Source: Thalassocella blandensis (GTDB taxonomy: Bacteria > Pseudomonadota > Gammaproteobacteria > Pseudomonadales > Cellvibrionaceae). From it: DNA of 64,000 nucleotides. The translations under genes and the position numbers were made by a program. The notes beneath the pieces are model-generated. The model searched no databases. It saw only the letters and a list, made by a program, of their open reading frames with translations, and was not told the origin of the DNA. Positions 1 through 9,540 of this stretch are shown here, one piece after another. The stretch lies in assembly GCA_902141825.1 (NCBI GenBank), contig CABFPG010000012.1, forward strand, positions 115,522-179,521, read 5' to 3'. Every line of letters starts with the position of its first letter. The stretch's first letter is position 1.

Positions 1-57
1 CTCAACCAAACAAACCATGTAAAACCAGCCAGGGTTCTCCGTATCCATCTTAAGCAT
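1..57 (-). CDS. Possible 5' end of a gene running off the left edge
   Basis: An open frame runs from an ATG at 57 to the window edge, giving 19 codons that begin MLKMDTENPGWFYMV. A second in-frame ATG lies at 48. The string GWFYMVCLVE is reminiscent of the first strand of GIY-YIG nuclease-like proteins (usually W-x-V-Y followed by LYTG), but the diagnostic part would lie outside the window. No clear ribosome-binding site is visible. It could be a chance open frame. Confidence 0.3.
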   Translation of the reverse strand, partial: MLKMDTENPGWFYMVCLVE

Positions 58-666
58 AGATCACATCTGCAAAATCACTTGTATCAATAATATCAATTAA
101 ATCGCTAAACGCGAGCGATTTTCTGTGAAGTTGATCTAATCGTCGTCACATTAAATACGTTTGACAATAGTGATACAAAAATAAGCACACAGAGCAGGCG
201 CACAGCCCTTATAAGTTATTGATAAATCAGAAAAAACACGGCGTTTAAAATTAAACCTTCTATTTAGATTTGCTTATATTAATTTGTAATGTGCCATTTT
301 ATTCCTTCACATTCTCGTCCACTAACATTTGCTGGGAATTATTCAACGGCAACACCGAGCAAGGTTCACTGCCCTTCTTGCCTGATATCAATAGTTATTT
401 CGCACTGCAAAATCGTCCGTTGACTGTTTATTTTGTATCTCCAGGTTCGCATTCAATCGCAACACCTGACAACAGACTAATTACCTTTAACTGAAGTTAT
501 GACGCCATTTATAATTTCTTTATCTAAGTTTCGAAAAAACTCAAAGAAAGATATAGATGAACCCTCAGTCATAGCACGGTTTTCAGCCGCAATACTGCGT
601 AATCGCATAATGCAATTGCAACATTCAATACCCTATTGCAAATTGCATTATTGGATTATTTAGCTA
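58..666. other. Gene-poor stretch left of the hybrid-kinase-like gene
   Basis: About 600 bases without a convincing gene. It is AT-rich and contains an 8-bp hairpin (arms 99-106 and 114-121, AAATCGCT/AGCGATTT). A TTGACA at 161-166 has no good -10 at normal spacing. A 74-codon open frame at 270-494 starts with TTG and has no ribosome-binding site or protein-like composition, so it was not accepted. The promoter of the 667 gene probably lies in the last 150 bases. Confidence 0.5.
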
Positions 667-3054
667 ATGTTTAATGAGGAGTTTTATTTAGTTGTACTGA
701 GTCTGAGTTGTACTATGTCCGAGTTGATCTCGTCTTTGGAATTAGAAAAGTATCTGAACGATACCTCGCGTGTTTTAATCTTACATGCTTTGGATGGCGA
801 AATTTGGGGAGCCAGCATTGCGGCTATTGAACTTTTCGGTTATTCCAATGAAGAGTTTAAACAAATGTACTTGGCCAATATTAAGCCAAAGAAATTACGC
901 CTTTCCGATGTGTGTAAAACTCAAAAAAATGAAGATGCTGCGGTTATTTTTGAACGCCGCAATGGCCGTCGATTTACTGCCAGCGTTGAAAATCAGATTT
1001 TGCGAACGTCATTGCTAAAATCCACTTTAGATCTGGTACTGCTGAAATTATCGGTGGTCAATACCAATGTGGTTCCCTTTCCAAAATCACCTCAATTCAA
1101 CATCCAGGAAGCTACGGATTTTGTTCACGGCTACAGCAACGAATTACACCATCCGATTCAGGATATTCACACCCTGCTGACTGAACTAAAAACTACAAAT
1201 TTAAGTCCGCAGCAGCTCTCACTGGTCGACCAACTCAGCAAACGTAACAATGCCCTTTCCTTTGCCAGCGAAAACATCGGGGATAGTCTTAAGCTTGCAT
1301 TAAACCTTCTCGCTCTGGATCGCCAGCCCTTTAATATTGTCGACCTGGTGGGTGAGTTTTCCAGCAACTGGGGGAAACAGCTTCACGGATTTTCAACCAG
1401 TGTCGACAGATCTGTTCCCGAGCTGGTTTACGGCGATAAAAGTCGTTTATATCGGATCTGGTTGAGTCTGGTGAACCGCTGCGTACTGCAATTAAAGCCC
1501 AAACATCTGACCTTCGAAGTGCGCGCAAAATATACGAGCATGTCACCAGATAAGTCGCCAGGAAAGTCAGCAGAAAAGTCACCTGATGCCATCTTATTCA
1601 ACATCAAATTTGATCGCTGCGAGCAAGCGGAAAATTCGTCAAGCACCTCGTCCGCGGCCGATGCCGCACTGCTGGCAATTGCAGAATCTTCAGACCTGTA
1701 TATAGTAAAAAATCTCGTTCGTATGATGGACGGGTCAATCAAATTCCTGAAGCACTCTTCCAAGGCCTACGAAGTTGAACTTAGCGTTAATCTACCGGAA
1801 GTGCACGATCTTGGTTTAAAAGGAAACAAACATTTTTTACAACAGCACAAACTTGTTCTGATCGACAATACCAATTCTTTACTGCGTCGCCAGCTATATA
1901 CTTGGGGGCCACAGATTGAACATTTTAGAACAACAGGTGCAGCCCTGGACCACCTGCACTCACACTCAGTCAAAGACAAGGAAATAATTATAATTCATGT
2001 GCGGGACAAACAAGACCTGGACCCGCAGCATCTTGAGGAACTGACAAAGCGCAGCGGTAACCGTACCCTACTCATTAAACCTGAAGAATTAACGCTAGAT
2101 ATCGGCAGGAGTATTTTTGAAATCCCTACCCCCTATCAACCTGCCATGCTGGGGAATGTCCTAAGTCAATTCGTACATTCGCAATTCCCATTTCCCTATA
2201 GCAACAGTCATCGAAAACGACGCAAAGAAGTCTCAAAAGGAACCCAGCGAATTTTAGTCGTAGATGACAGTGAAGATACGCGCACCATTGTTCAGCACAT
2301 TTTAAGCAAGCACGCATTTGATGTTGATCTAGCCGTAAATGGAATAGATGCCGTACTGGCGTGTGCCCATAATCAGTATGATTTTATTCTAATGGATATC
2401 CATTTGCCCTACATGGATGGATTCGAAGCAGTTACCCATTTGCGCAAGGTATCGGAATTAAACCTGTTAACCCGGGTAATTATTATCAGTGGCGATACGA
2501 GTGAAAATGCTCGCGTAATGATGAAGCAGGTAGGCGCGGACCTGCAGATTGAAAAGCCCATAGACCCGGACTATCTGATCTCCACACTCAACAATCTCAT
2601 GCAACACCCATCTGGCAAAATTGAACATCCGCAGGCAACAAAAACAGCGAACGAAGGTCGCCGCGCCTATGAAAGCAAGCATTTTCTGGAAGCTCACGAC
2701 GTTCCAGTCAATGAGGGTATTCTTCATCGTCTGGAAAGCGATACCAATACCGACGCGTGCCGTGAAATGGTAGATATGTTTATAGAAGAATCGCTGATTG
2801 CGCTCGGTGAAGTTGAAAAAGCCTGTATGGCGGGAGACTGGGAAACAGTGGCCAGTCATGCACAGAGTATTTGCAGTTCATCGATGACTTTTGGCTGTGA
2901 AGCTTTGCATGATTTAGCTCAACAGCTCAAACAGGAAAGTTTACACAGCAATTTCGGCGAATGTATGCGTTTGGCAGCAAAGCTTCCAGACGTATTTATT
3001 AAAAGCCAGCAAAGCCTTTACACCATTTGCAATCGTAACCTCACGGAAAAATGA
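667..3054 (+). CDS. Hybrid sensor kinase-like protein with degenerate HisKA, ATPase and HPt domains
   Basis: A 795-residue protein laid out like a BarA/ArcB-type hybrid kinase. It has a PAS-like region (about 30-110), HisKA-like helix (about 150-200), HATPase-like region (about 215-375), a degenerate receiver (about 394-475), a well-preserved receiver (527-645; D533, D534, D577, K630) and a C-terminal HPt-like helical domain (about 685-785). The H-box reads SNELHHP, so Asn158 sits where the phospho-His belongs. The ATPase G2 box, normally GLGLxIV, reads SSDLYIV. The HPt motif reads AQSICSSS, so Gln733 replaces the transfer His. Only the second receiver looks able to take a phosphate. No membrane segment is apparent. 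The start could instead be the ATG at 715. The stop is one base before the next gene's ATG, implying translational coupling to the REC-Fis regulator. Domain calls are secure at fold level; loss of kinase activity is inference. Confidence 0.85.
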   Translation: MFNEEFYLVVLSLSCTMSELISSLELEKYLNDTSRVLILHALDGEIWGASIAAIELFGYSNEEFKQMYLANIKPKKLRLSDVCKTQKNEDAAVIFERRNGRRFTASVENQILRTSLLKSTLDLVLLKLSVVNTNVVPFPKSPQFNIQEATDFVHGYSNELHHPIQDIHTLLTELKTTNLSPQQLSLVDQLSKRNNALSFASENIGDSLKLALNLLALDRQPFNIVDLVGEFSSNWGKQLHGFSTSVDRSVPELVYGDKSRLYRIWLSLVNRCVLQLKPKHLTFEVRAKYTSMSPDKSPGKSAEKSPDAILFNIKFDRCEQAENSSSTSSAADAALLAIAESSDLYIVKNLVRMMDGSIKFLKHSSKAYEVELSVNLPEVHDLGLKGNKHFLQQHKLVLIDNTNSLLRRQLYTWGPQIEHFRTTGAALDHLHSHSVKDKEIIIIHVRDKQDLDPQHLEELTKRSGNRTLLIKPEELTLDIGRSIFEIPTPYQPAMLGNVLSQFVHSQFPFPYSNSHRKRRKEVSKGTQRILVVDDSEDTRTIVQHILSKHAFDVDLAVNGIDAVLACAHNQYDFILMDIHLPYMDGFEAVTHLRKVSELNLLTRVIIISGDTSENARVMMKQVGADLQIEKPIDPDYLISTLNNLMQHPSGKIEHPQATKTANEGRRAYESKHFLEAHDVPVNEGILHRLESDTNTDACREMVDMFIEESLIALGEVEKACMAGDWETVASHAQSICSSSMTFGCEALHDLAQQLKQESLHSNFGECMRLAAKLPDVFIKSQQSLYTICNRNLTEK

Positions 3055-3055
3055 C

Positions 3056-3658
3056 ATGAGCAGCCCACCAAACAAATGTCAGATCATAATGATCGAAGAA
3101 CGCAGCTCCCTGGCTCGTTGTTATTCAGAATTTTTAAGCGACGAAAACGTCGACATTGAGATTATTACCAACAGTCAAAGCGCCTTAGCTTATTTTAGCC
3201 AGGCTCACCCCCCTGCGTTGGTGTTATTCGATTTACATTTTCACGATACCAATGGCATGCGCCTTTTGGAAACCATTATCAAAGCCTCTCCCGATAGCGT
3301 CATCGTAGTCATTACCAGTAATGATTCTGCCGATGTGTCACGAGATGCTATTCGCCTGGGCGCGGCAGACTATCTGGAAAAACCTTTTACCCGTGACCGC
3401 CTGTGCCTCACCATGCGAAATGCGAGAAAACAACTTCTACCTGCGGCATCGAGCCATTCAGGCTTTACCCATTTAGCGCAGGCAACTGATACGCAAACTA
3501 TCCATCCACTCTGGAAAGTCGAAATGGATGCGATTGATCACGCCGTTAAAATTTGCAATGGCAACATCACTCAAGCAGCCAAGCATCTGGAGATAAACCC
3601 ATCCACTATTCATAGAAAAAAGCAGGCCTGGGTTAAAAATGGATATTTATCGAATTGA
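3056..3658 (+). CDS. Response regulator, REC plus Fis-type HTH
   Basis: A 200-residue two-domain regulator. The receiver covers about 8-125 with phospho-acceptor D59 (FDL), T87 and K109 (EKPF). The usual acidic pair is present as E14-E15 rather than Asp-Asp. The C-terminus (about 153-195) is a Fis/NtrC-type helix-turn-helix (NGNITQAAKHL, then NPSTIHRKK). There is no AAA+ domain, so the layout is that of RegA/PrrA/ActR rather than sigma-54 activators. It starts one base after the stop of the hybrid-kinase-like gene, so the two are almost certainly co-translated and functionally linked. Its phosphate source is unclear because that partner seems to lack both phospho-histidines. The target genes cannot be read from the sequence. 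Confidence 0.85.
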   Translation: MSSPPNKCQIIMIEERSSLARCYSEFLSDENVDIEIITNSQSALAYFSQAHPPALVLFDLHFHDTNGMRLLETIIKASPDSVIVVITSNDSADVSRDAIRLGAADYLEKPFTRDRLCLTMRNARKQLLPAASSHSGFTHLAQATDTQTIHPLWKVEMDAIDHAVKICNGNITQAAKHLEINPSTIHRKKQAWVKNGYLSN

Positions 3659-3749
3659 ATTTTTGAATAAATTTAAAGCGACAGAGCTGTTGGCATACTG
3701 ACTTTTTACCTCAATCCCTGGTAACTCATCAGTACTCATGCAAAAGCCG

Positions 3750-4814
3750 CTAGTTGGATTTTCGAATAAACACAAAGCCTACAATAAAGCACACCGATAT
3801 AGGAATTAGAACGGCGAACATCGGTGAGAACCCCCAAATAATACTGGAAGGCCCCAACAGTTTCTGACTGGTCTGAAATACCAGCCCTACAATCACACCA
3901 ATAAATACGCGAAACCCCATGGTAACCTGGCGCAAAGGCCCCAGGATAAAAGAAATAGCGATCATAACCAGGCTTAACGATGCTAAAGGTTGCAATGCCT
4001 TATGCCAGAAAGCCAAACGGTATTCGCTGGCATCAAGATTCTGCTTGTCCAGATAATTTGAGTAGGTGTGTAAACGCTGCATGGGCAAATCATCGGCTTC
4101 CAACACCAACACATTCAATAAGTCTGGAGAAATTTCTGAATGCCATATGGCGGTTTCATAATGTTCGTGCTTAATTTCATCTTCCATAAAGCGCGTAACA
4201 TCAATATCCTGTTCAAACCAATCCTGATCCTGCTGGTAGATGGCCGAATCCGCGAAGCGCGCCTGAGTTAAATTTCCCATCTCATCAAACGTAAAACGCG
4301 TCACACCATACAATTTGCCGTTAGGCAATACAGCGTTAAAGTGCATGTATTCATTGCCTTCTCGATTCCAGACACCCTGCTCACGTTCCAGCGCTTTTTC
4401 GTGCCCTTGGCGCAAGGCCCGGCGGCTATCCGCATACTGATCGGAATACGGTGCGATAAATTCGCCAATAATGGTTCCCGCCGCAATGAACACCAACACC
4501 GGGCGTGCAACACACCAAATGATCTGATTAACCGACACTCCCGCCGCACGCATCACTACAAGTTCACTGGTACTGGCCAAGGTTCCCAACCCAATCAGGC
4601 ACCCAACCAAAGAAGAAAGCGGTAAATATTCGTAAACACTGGAGGGAATGGTCAGCAACACATAGATCACAGCTTCAGAAAAATTGTATTGCCCTTTCAA
4701 ATCCCCTAACTGATCCACCAGCTCGGAAATGGTATCCAGCGAAACAATCACAATCAGAACGGCAATAACAGCCCCCCAGACGGATTGTGCAATGTAGTGT
4801 TTTATATGCTTCAT
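3750..4814 (-). CDS. lptG: LPS export ABC transporter permease LptG
   Basis: 354 residues, the usual LptG length. With LptF it forms the inner-membrane part of the LptB2FG transporter, which extracts lipopolysaccharide and passes it through LptC/LptA to the outer membrane. Hydrophobic helices lie near the N-terminus (about 13-35, 55-85, 100-125) and C-terminus (about 270-350), with a soluble beta-jellyroll region between, as in the YjgP/YjgQ family. Family-typical text includes TSELVVMRAAGVS in the coupling region. It begins 11 bases after the stop of lptF in the expected operon order. The 3' end faces the REC-Fis gene across 91 bases. Confidence 0.95.
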   Translation of the reverse strand: MKHIKHYIAQSVWGAVIAVLIVIVSLDTISELVDQLGDLKGQYNFSEAVIYVLLTIPSSVYEYLPLSSLVGCLIGLGTLASTSELVVMRAAGVSVNQIIWCVARPVLVFIAAGTIIGEFIAPYSDQYADSRRALRQGHEKALEREQGVWNREGNEYMHFNAVLPNGKLYGVTRFTFDEMGNLTQARFADSAIYQQDQDWFEQDIDVTRFMEDEIKHEHYETAIWHSEISPDLLNVLVLEADDLPMQRLHTYSNYLDKQNLDASEYRLAFWHKALQPLASLSLVMIAISFILGPLRQVTMGFRVFIGVIVGLVFQTSQKLLGPSSIIWGFSPMFAVLIPISVCFIVGFVFIRKSN

Positions 4815-4825
4815 GAAATTCAGAA

Positions 4826-5905
4826 CTACCGGTTAAACCAACGCGGTGCGTTGTATAGCACTACCGCCAAAATGAAAAACACACCGTGTATCCACCACAA
4901 TAACCCCGCGACAGGAGAGGAACCATTGTCCATCACGCCACGCGCGGCATTGAGACACACCAGATAAATGATATAAATAAGAATGGCCGGGAGTAACTTC
5001 CCATAGCGGCCTTTACGCGGTTGTGTGCGACTGAGAGGTACCGCTAAAAACCCGACAATCATCACCAGCACTGGCAGTGACAATCGCCATTGCAAGGCCG
5101 CTGAGGCAGAGTCAGAATCATCCTGGTACAACTCTAACGTGGTCATACCGTCCGTCGCTTTGCGCTTGGTGATGGCGTAATCCGGTTCAGGCAATAGTTG
5201 ATACAACTGCTCAAATTCCACGGTTTCATACTTGGCGCCACCGGGTTGCCCTTTGTACTGTTTGCCATTTTTCAACAGCAGGTATTTTTCCCCGAACTCA
5301 CTATCAATAATGGTCTCACCCGATTCCGCCATTAAAATCGTCGGAACCCCTTCTTTGCTGTCTTTGGCGAGTTCCGCGATAAATACATGGTTTAAGGTTT
5401 TTTTGTCCTTACTGATAGATTCGGCATACGTCACCCCTTTCCCGCTTTCCAGGTCATTGAAGCGCGCCGGCTTCAGTGTTTCAAAATCCGTACGGTTTCG
5501 TTGCTCCGCCAACAGCTTTTCCGAGGCATTCACGCCATGCGGCCCTAAATAGGTTGCCAGCAGCGCAACAAATATCGCCACGAAAAAAGAGGTCGCCAGG
5601 GTGTAATTTAAAAGCTGCTTATTACTGAGTCCGCAGGCAAACAGCACGGTCATCTCGCTTTCCAGATACAGCCGACCGTAGGACATTAAAATACCGATGA
5701 ACAGCCCCAAAGGAAGGATCAGCTCCATAAAGCCCAGTGACTTGTACGCCATCAACGTCAATAAAACCCCGGCATCCAACTTACCCGCCGCAGCTTCTGC
5801 CAGATATTTCACAAATCTTGCGCTAAATATAATCAACAAGAGAACAAAACTTACGGCAAACATGCTGGTAAGGACTTCTCTCGCCAAATATCGAAAAATT
5901 ATCAA
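4826..5905 (-). CDS. lptF: LPS export ABC transporter permease LptF
   Basis: 359 residues; partner of LptG in the LptB2FG lipopolysaccharide exporter. It shows the family pattern of N-terminal membrane helices (about 12-32, 48-75, 95-120), a periplasmic jellyroll domain (about 125-260) and three C-terminal helices. The coupling-helix region reads ESEMTVLFACGLS. The start codon is TTG at 5905, supported by GGAG five bases upstream and by the protein beginning MIIFRYLAREVL, as LptF normally does. It is divergent from pepA across about 420 bases, an arrangement common in pseudomonads and relatives. Confidence 0.95.
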   Translation of the reverse strand: MIIFRYLAREVLTSMFAVSFVLLLIIFSARFVKYLAEAAAGKLDAGVLLTLMAYKSLGFMELILPLGLFIGILMSYGRLYLESEMTVLFACGLSNKQLLNYTLATSFFVAIFVALLATYLGPHGVNASEKLLAEQRNRTDFETLKPARFNDLESGKGVTYAESISKDKKTLNHVFIAELAKDSKEGVPTILMAESGETIIDSEFGEKYLLLKNGKQYKGQPGGAKYETVEFEQLYQLLPEPDYAITKRKATDGMTTLELYQDDSDSASAALQWRLSLPVLVMIVGFLAVPLSRTQPRKGRYGKLLPAILIYIIYLVCLNAARGVMDNGSSPVAGLLWWIHGVFFILAVVLYNAPRWFNR

Positions 5906-6328
5906 GTTTTCTCCAACTGTTGCTATTAGAGATGTGTGCCAGCCGACACATACAAAAGGGCGGATTTTACCAGTTTATATGCCGTTTCGGCCATTTAAGT
6001 TTGCAAGTCTAAAATTTATTTGCCAATGTATGACATTCGTACCCGAAAAAATATTCCCCGGCTAAAATAAATGCAGTATCCCGCTTGAGAATTTGATACC
6101 ACTTGCGTCTCAACCGTTTCCTTATTAACGTAGTATTCTGAAACTACTGTGCCGCATTTGACTCTTAAATCCATGCGAAACACACAATGCAGAACACTTA
6201 TTTCACTACAGCTTCCTCCTGTTGCCGGCAAATACCTGGATAAAAGCAGCCCATTAAACGCTGCAATATCCAGTGCCACTATAAAAAGAAGCTAAAACTA
6301 TTCACGATAAAAGCAATCTAGGTTAATT
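5906..6328. other. Divergent intergenic region lptF / pepA
   Basis: 423 bases that should hold the promoters of lptFG (minus) and pepA (plus). No repeat or operator stands out. An 87-codon minus-strand open frame at 6016-6279 lacks a ribosome-binding site and recognisable protein features and was not accepted. Confidence 0.5.
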
Positions 6329-7855
6329 ATGGATTTTTCTGTAAAAAGTACTGAAATCAGCAAACACAAAACTCAATGCGCCATCGTCTTTACCCGTGGC
6401 AAAAATCTACTCGCCAGCGCCAGCACCATCGACCAGGAATACTCTGGTCTACTGAGCAGCGCGATCAAAGCCGAAGATCTTGGCGAGAAAACCGGAAGTG
6501 CATTGTGGTTGCAACTTCCGCCCGGTAAATTCCCTTGCGAACGGGCCTTGCTGATAAACCTTGGGGCAGAGCAAACCTCTGGCAAAAACAAGAGCAAAAC
6601 GCCAACAGGTCTCAGCACGAAAGATCTGGATAAAGTGCTGCAGGTTGCGGCAAAAGCCGTCATGAGCCGCCCGGTGAAAGAATGTACACTGTTTATCGAC
6701 GACTTAACGCTCGAAGGTGATGCAAAAGAGGCTGATGCCGCCAAAATCGTCGGCGAAAAAATCGCCACAGCTTTCGAATACCACCTGTATCGCTACACGG
6801 AAACCAAGGCCTCCACAAAAACGCCAAAGTTGGCCAAAGTCGCTGTAATCGGGGCTTCAGCCGCTGCCAACAAAGGCATTAAAGCAGGCATGAGCACAGG
6901 GGCCGCCCTGGCAGCAGGCTTAAATCTGACACGAGAACTGGGCAATCTGCCAGGAAATATCTGTACCCCCTCTTATCTTGCTGATCTAGCCAAAGATCTT
7001 GCACAAAACACCACCACCCTAACCACCAAGGTGCTGGGTGAAAAGCAAATGGAAAAGCTTAAAATGGGCTCTCTGCTCTCCGTCTCTCGCGGCAGTGACG
7101 AGGAAGCCAAACTGATTATCATGGAATACAACAATGCCGGTAAAACCTCCAAACCACATGTGCTGGTAGGGAAAGGCATCACCTTTGACACCGGTGGTAT
7201 CAGCCTCAAGCCAGGGCCCGGAATGGACGAAATGAAATTTGACATGTGCGGCGCCGCCAGCGTATTCGGCACAATGAAAGCACTGGTAGAAATGCAGGCA
7301 AAAGTTCACGTTGTGGCAATTGTGGCAGCTTCAGAAAACATGCCATCTGGCCGCGCCACTAAGCCGGGCGACGTGGTGACATCCATGTCCGGGCAAACCA
7401 TTGAAATCTTAAATACAGATGCCGAAGGTCGCCTGGTTCTGTGTGATGCATTAACTTATGCAGAACGTTACAAGCCTAAATCGGTAGTAGATATTGCAAC
7501 CCTAACCGGCGCATGTGTAATTGCATTAGGCAATCACGCTTCTGGACTTTACGCGAATGATGATGAGCTGGCAGCCAAATTACTGGAAGCTGGAGAAGTG
7601 ACTAACGATCGCGCCTGGCACATGCCTCTGTGGGATGAATATCAAAAATCACTCGACAGTAATTTTGCGGATATGGCGAATATTGGTGGCCGTGAAGCGG
7701 GCAGTATCACCGCAGCCTGTTTCCTTTCTCGCTACACCAAAAGCTATAAGTGGGCTCACCTGGACATCGCCGGTACGGCCTGGCATAGCGGCGCGCGCAA
7801 AGGTGCCACCGGTCGCCCGGTAAAACTGCTGGTGCACTACCTTCTGAACAACTAA
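6329..7855 (+). CDS. pepA: Leucyl aminopeptidase PepA (M17)
   Basis: 508 residues, typical for the hexameric cytosolic M17 aminopeptidase that removes N-terminal leucine and other residues from peptides using two metal ions. The C-terminal catalytic half carries the signature [10 protein letters not shown] and the metal-binding stretch [16 protein letters not shown]. The N-terminal half is the more variable domain. The start ATG has AGGTT nine bases upstream. In E. coli PepA also acts as a DNA-binding accessory protein for Xer recombination; that role is not visible here. It heads the conserved run pepA-holC-hypothetical-valS. Confidence 0.97.
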   Translation: MDFSVKSTEISKHKTQCAIVFTRGKNLLASASTIDQEYSGLLSSAIKAEDLGEKTGSALWLQLPPGKFPCERALLINLGAEQTSGKNKSKTPTGLSTKDLDKVLQVAAKAVMSRPVKECTLFIDDLTLEGDAKEADAAKIVGEKIATAFEYHLYRYTETKASTKTPKLAKVAVIGASAAANKGIKAGMSTGAALAAGLNLTRELGNLPGNICTPSYLADLAKDLAQNTTTLTTKVLGEKQMEKLKMGSLLSVSRGSDEEAKLIIMEYNNAGKTSKPHVLVGKGITFDTGGISLKPGPGMDEMKFDMCGAASVFGTMKALVEMQAKVHVVAIVAASENMPSGRATKPGDVVTSMSGQTIEILNTDAEGRLVLCDALTYAERYKPKSVVDIATLTGACVIALGNHASGLYANDDELAAKLLEAGEVTNDRAWHMPLWDEYQKSLDSNFADMANIGGREAGSITAACFLSRYTKSYKWAHLDIAGTAWHSGARKGATGRPVKLLVHYLLNN

Positions 7856-7958
7856 ACCTCTCACCTCTTCCTGCTTGGAATCACCCCGTTTTTCGCCGAC
7901 TGTCACTGACTAAAGACACAAAGTTTAGTAAAATAGCGAAAAACGGGGCGCCACTTTT

Positions 7959-8393
7959 ATGACTCAAATTGATTTCTACGTGCTGGAAATAGCCAATTCA
8001 CTGGAAGCCCAGCGCGATTTTGCGTGTCGACTGGTGGACAAGGCGATGCAACAAGGCAACCAGATTCTTATTGCCACAGAGAATGCTTCTCACAGTCAGG
8101 CCATCGATGATCAATTATGGCGCTTTCGCCCTGAGTCGTTTCTTCCTCATGCCATAGCGGGCAGCGCTGAAGCAGCAGATACCCCAATTGTGATCAGCCA
8201 CAACGAGAACGATGTAGAGCACCACGACGTATTGATCAATCTACGCCACAGTGTTCCGAAGCAATTCAGTCGTTTTGAACGCCTGGTAGAAATTGTGGTG
8301 CAGCAAGCCGAAATATTGGATTTATCGCGAAAAAACTTTGCATTTTATAAAAAACGGGGCTATCCCATTAATACACACAAACTAAAAATGTAG
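7959..8393 (+). CDS. holC: DNA polymerase III chi subunit HolC
   Basis: 144 residues, standard size for chi, the clamp-loader accessory subunit that binds psi and single-stranded-DNA-binding protein. The N-terminus follows the family (TQIDFYVLEI... RDFACRLVDKAMQQG), and the conserved mid-region LWRFRPESFLPHA is present, as is VLINLRHSVP. It lies 103 bases after pepA and upstream of valS, the usual holC location in gammaproteobacteria. A weak hairpin follows the stop at about 8402-8431. Confidence 0.95.
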   Translation: MTQIDFYVLEIANSLEAQRDFACRLVDKAMQQGNQILIATENASHSQAIDDQLWRFRPESFLPHAIAGSAEAADTPIVISHNENDVEHHDVLINLRHSVPKQFSRFERLVEIVVQQAEILDLSRKNFAFYKKRGYPINTHKLKM

Positions 8394-8745
8394 GGGTTTT
8401 TCAGCCGTCATTTGGCTTAATCGGATGGCTGATTAATACGATTTGCGTGAGAGAAATGTCTGGAACACGTGTTGAAAAACCACACTGAAATAACACCAGC
8501 TTCATTTGCGTTTTCCCTGTAAAATGGCTTTCTCACTCCCTCAGTAAATCGTTTAGTGGAACAAGCGGTAAGATTTTGAGTGAAAGCTTCTAAAATATTA
8601 ACGAAATTAAACGCATTGCGTGATACATTTTCATCACGAATTCATCGCGCGCAACAACACTCGCTTTACACGTGCAACGACTAGCGCAAACACCGTATTT
8701 TTACTTAAGGAATCCAACACCTCCTGTGTAGAAAATACAAAACCC

Positions 8746-9402
8746 ATGAATTCAACCATTATGAATTCTCGTTCAATGAAGCAGAAAACAGATATCGCCA
8801 ATACTGCAAACACCAGACAGCACGTTGCCGTTGGGCCGAATCGAAAAGCCCTGCTGGCCGAACTGGAGTCTATTCATGCAGCACTGCTTGAATGTGAGAC
8901 AACCGTGAAATCGTCCCTGGCGGATGAGTCAGAGGAACAGCATTCATCTGAGGATGCCTCCGCGGAAGCATATGCTTCCTCAAACCAAAATGACATAACG
9001 CAAAACACTATTACAGAAAGACCCGACCACGAGCAAAACATGCCAGCAAAACCAGCCAAAGTACCCAATGCTTTACCCGGCCAACAATGCCTGTTTGACA
9101 TTATCCCTGAAGAACCCGCCTTGCCCGCAAAAAGCAAAAAGACTGAGGCTGATTCAGTTAAAAAAGCTGAGAACCCCTTTCTGCCAAACCATGTGAAAGA
9201 CAAGCTCGCACAGGAAAAACAACACTATCAGCACGAACTGGAATCGGTGGCCAAACTTAGTTTTGGTATGAGTAACGGCTTGAGCAAGGCTCAGAGTGAT
9301 GCACTGATTGAAACACTCGTCGCCCGCTACCTGCCTCAAATTGAGCAAGAACTTCGCAGCGAATTACAAAAATTGCTCGAAAAAGACCACGAACCCGGCT
9401 AA
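8746..9402 (+). CDS. Conserved hypothetical protein between holC and valS
   Basis: A hydrophilic protein of about 218 residues. The middle is low-complexity and acidic (DESEEQHSSEDAS), followed by a more ordered C-terminal third beginning NPFLPNHVKDKLAQEKQHY and ending in charged helix. I know of an unnamed gene in the same place in pseudomonads with a similar NPFLP motif, so this is probably its orthologue; function is unknown. The start is uncertain: ATGs lie at 8746, 8761 and 8776, none with a good ribosome-binding site, and the frame is open back to a GTG at 8620. The conserved part begins well downstream, so the start choice does not affect the call. Confidence 0.6.
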   Translation: MNSTIMNSRSMKQKTDIANTANTRQHVAVGPNRKALLAELESIHAALLECETTVKSSLADESEEQHSSEDASAEAYASSNQNDITQNTITERPDHEQNMPAKPAKVPNALPGQQCLFDIIPEEPALPAKSKKTEADSVKKAENPFLPNHVKDKLAQEKQHYQHELESVAKLSFGMSNGLSKAQSDALIETLVARYLPQIEQELRSELQKLLEKDHEPG

Positions 9403-9540
9403 TTTCACATTCGCGACCACACTTCTCCCACACTCCAGGCAGTTGCTCAGGTATAATCTGGAACTTTTCGGTGCCTTTCAAAGCATACCGAGCAACTTTG
9501 TAACCCACCCATTGAATTATATTTGGCTTGATTTACGACT

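Noticed and set aside
270..494. 74-codon plus-strand frame in the left gene-free region
   Set aside because: TTG start, no ribosome-binding site, no domain or protein-like pattern.
6016..6279. 87-codon minus-strand frame between lptF and pepA
   Set aside because: No ribosome-binding site, unusual composition, lies in the expected promoter region.
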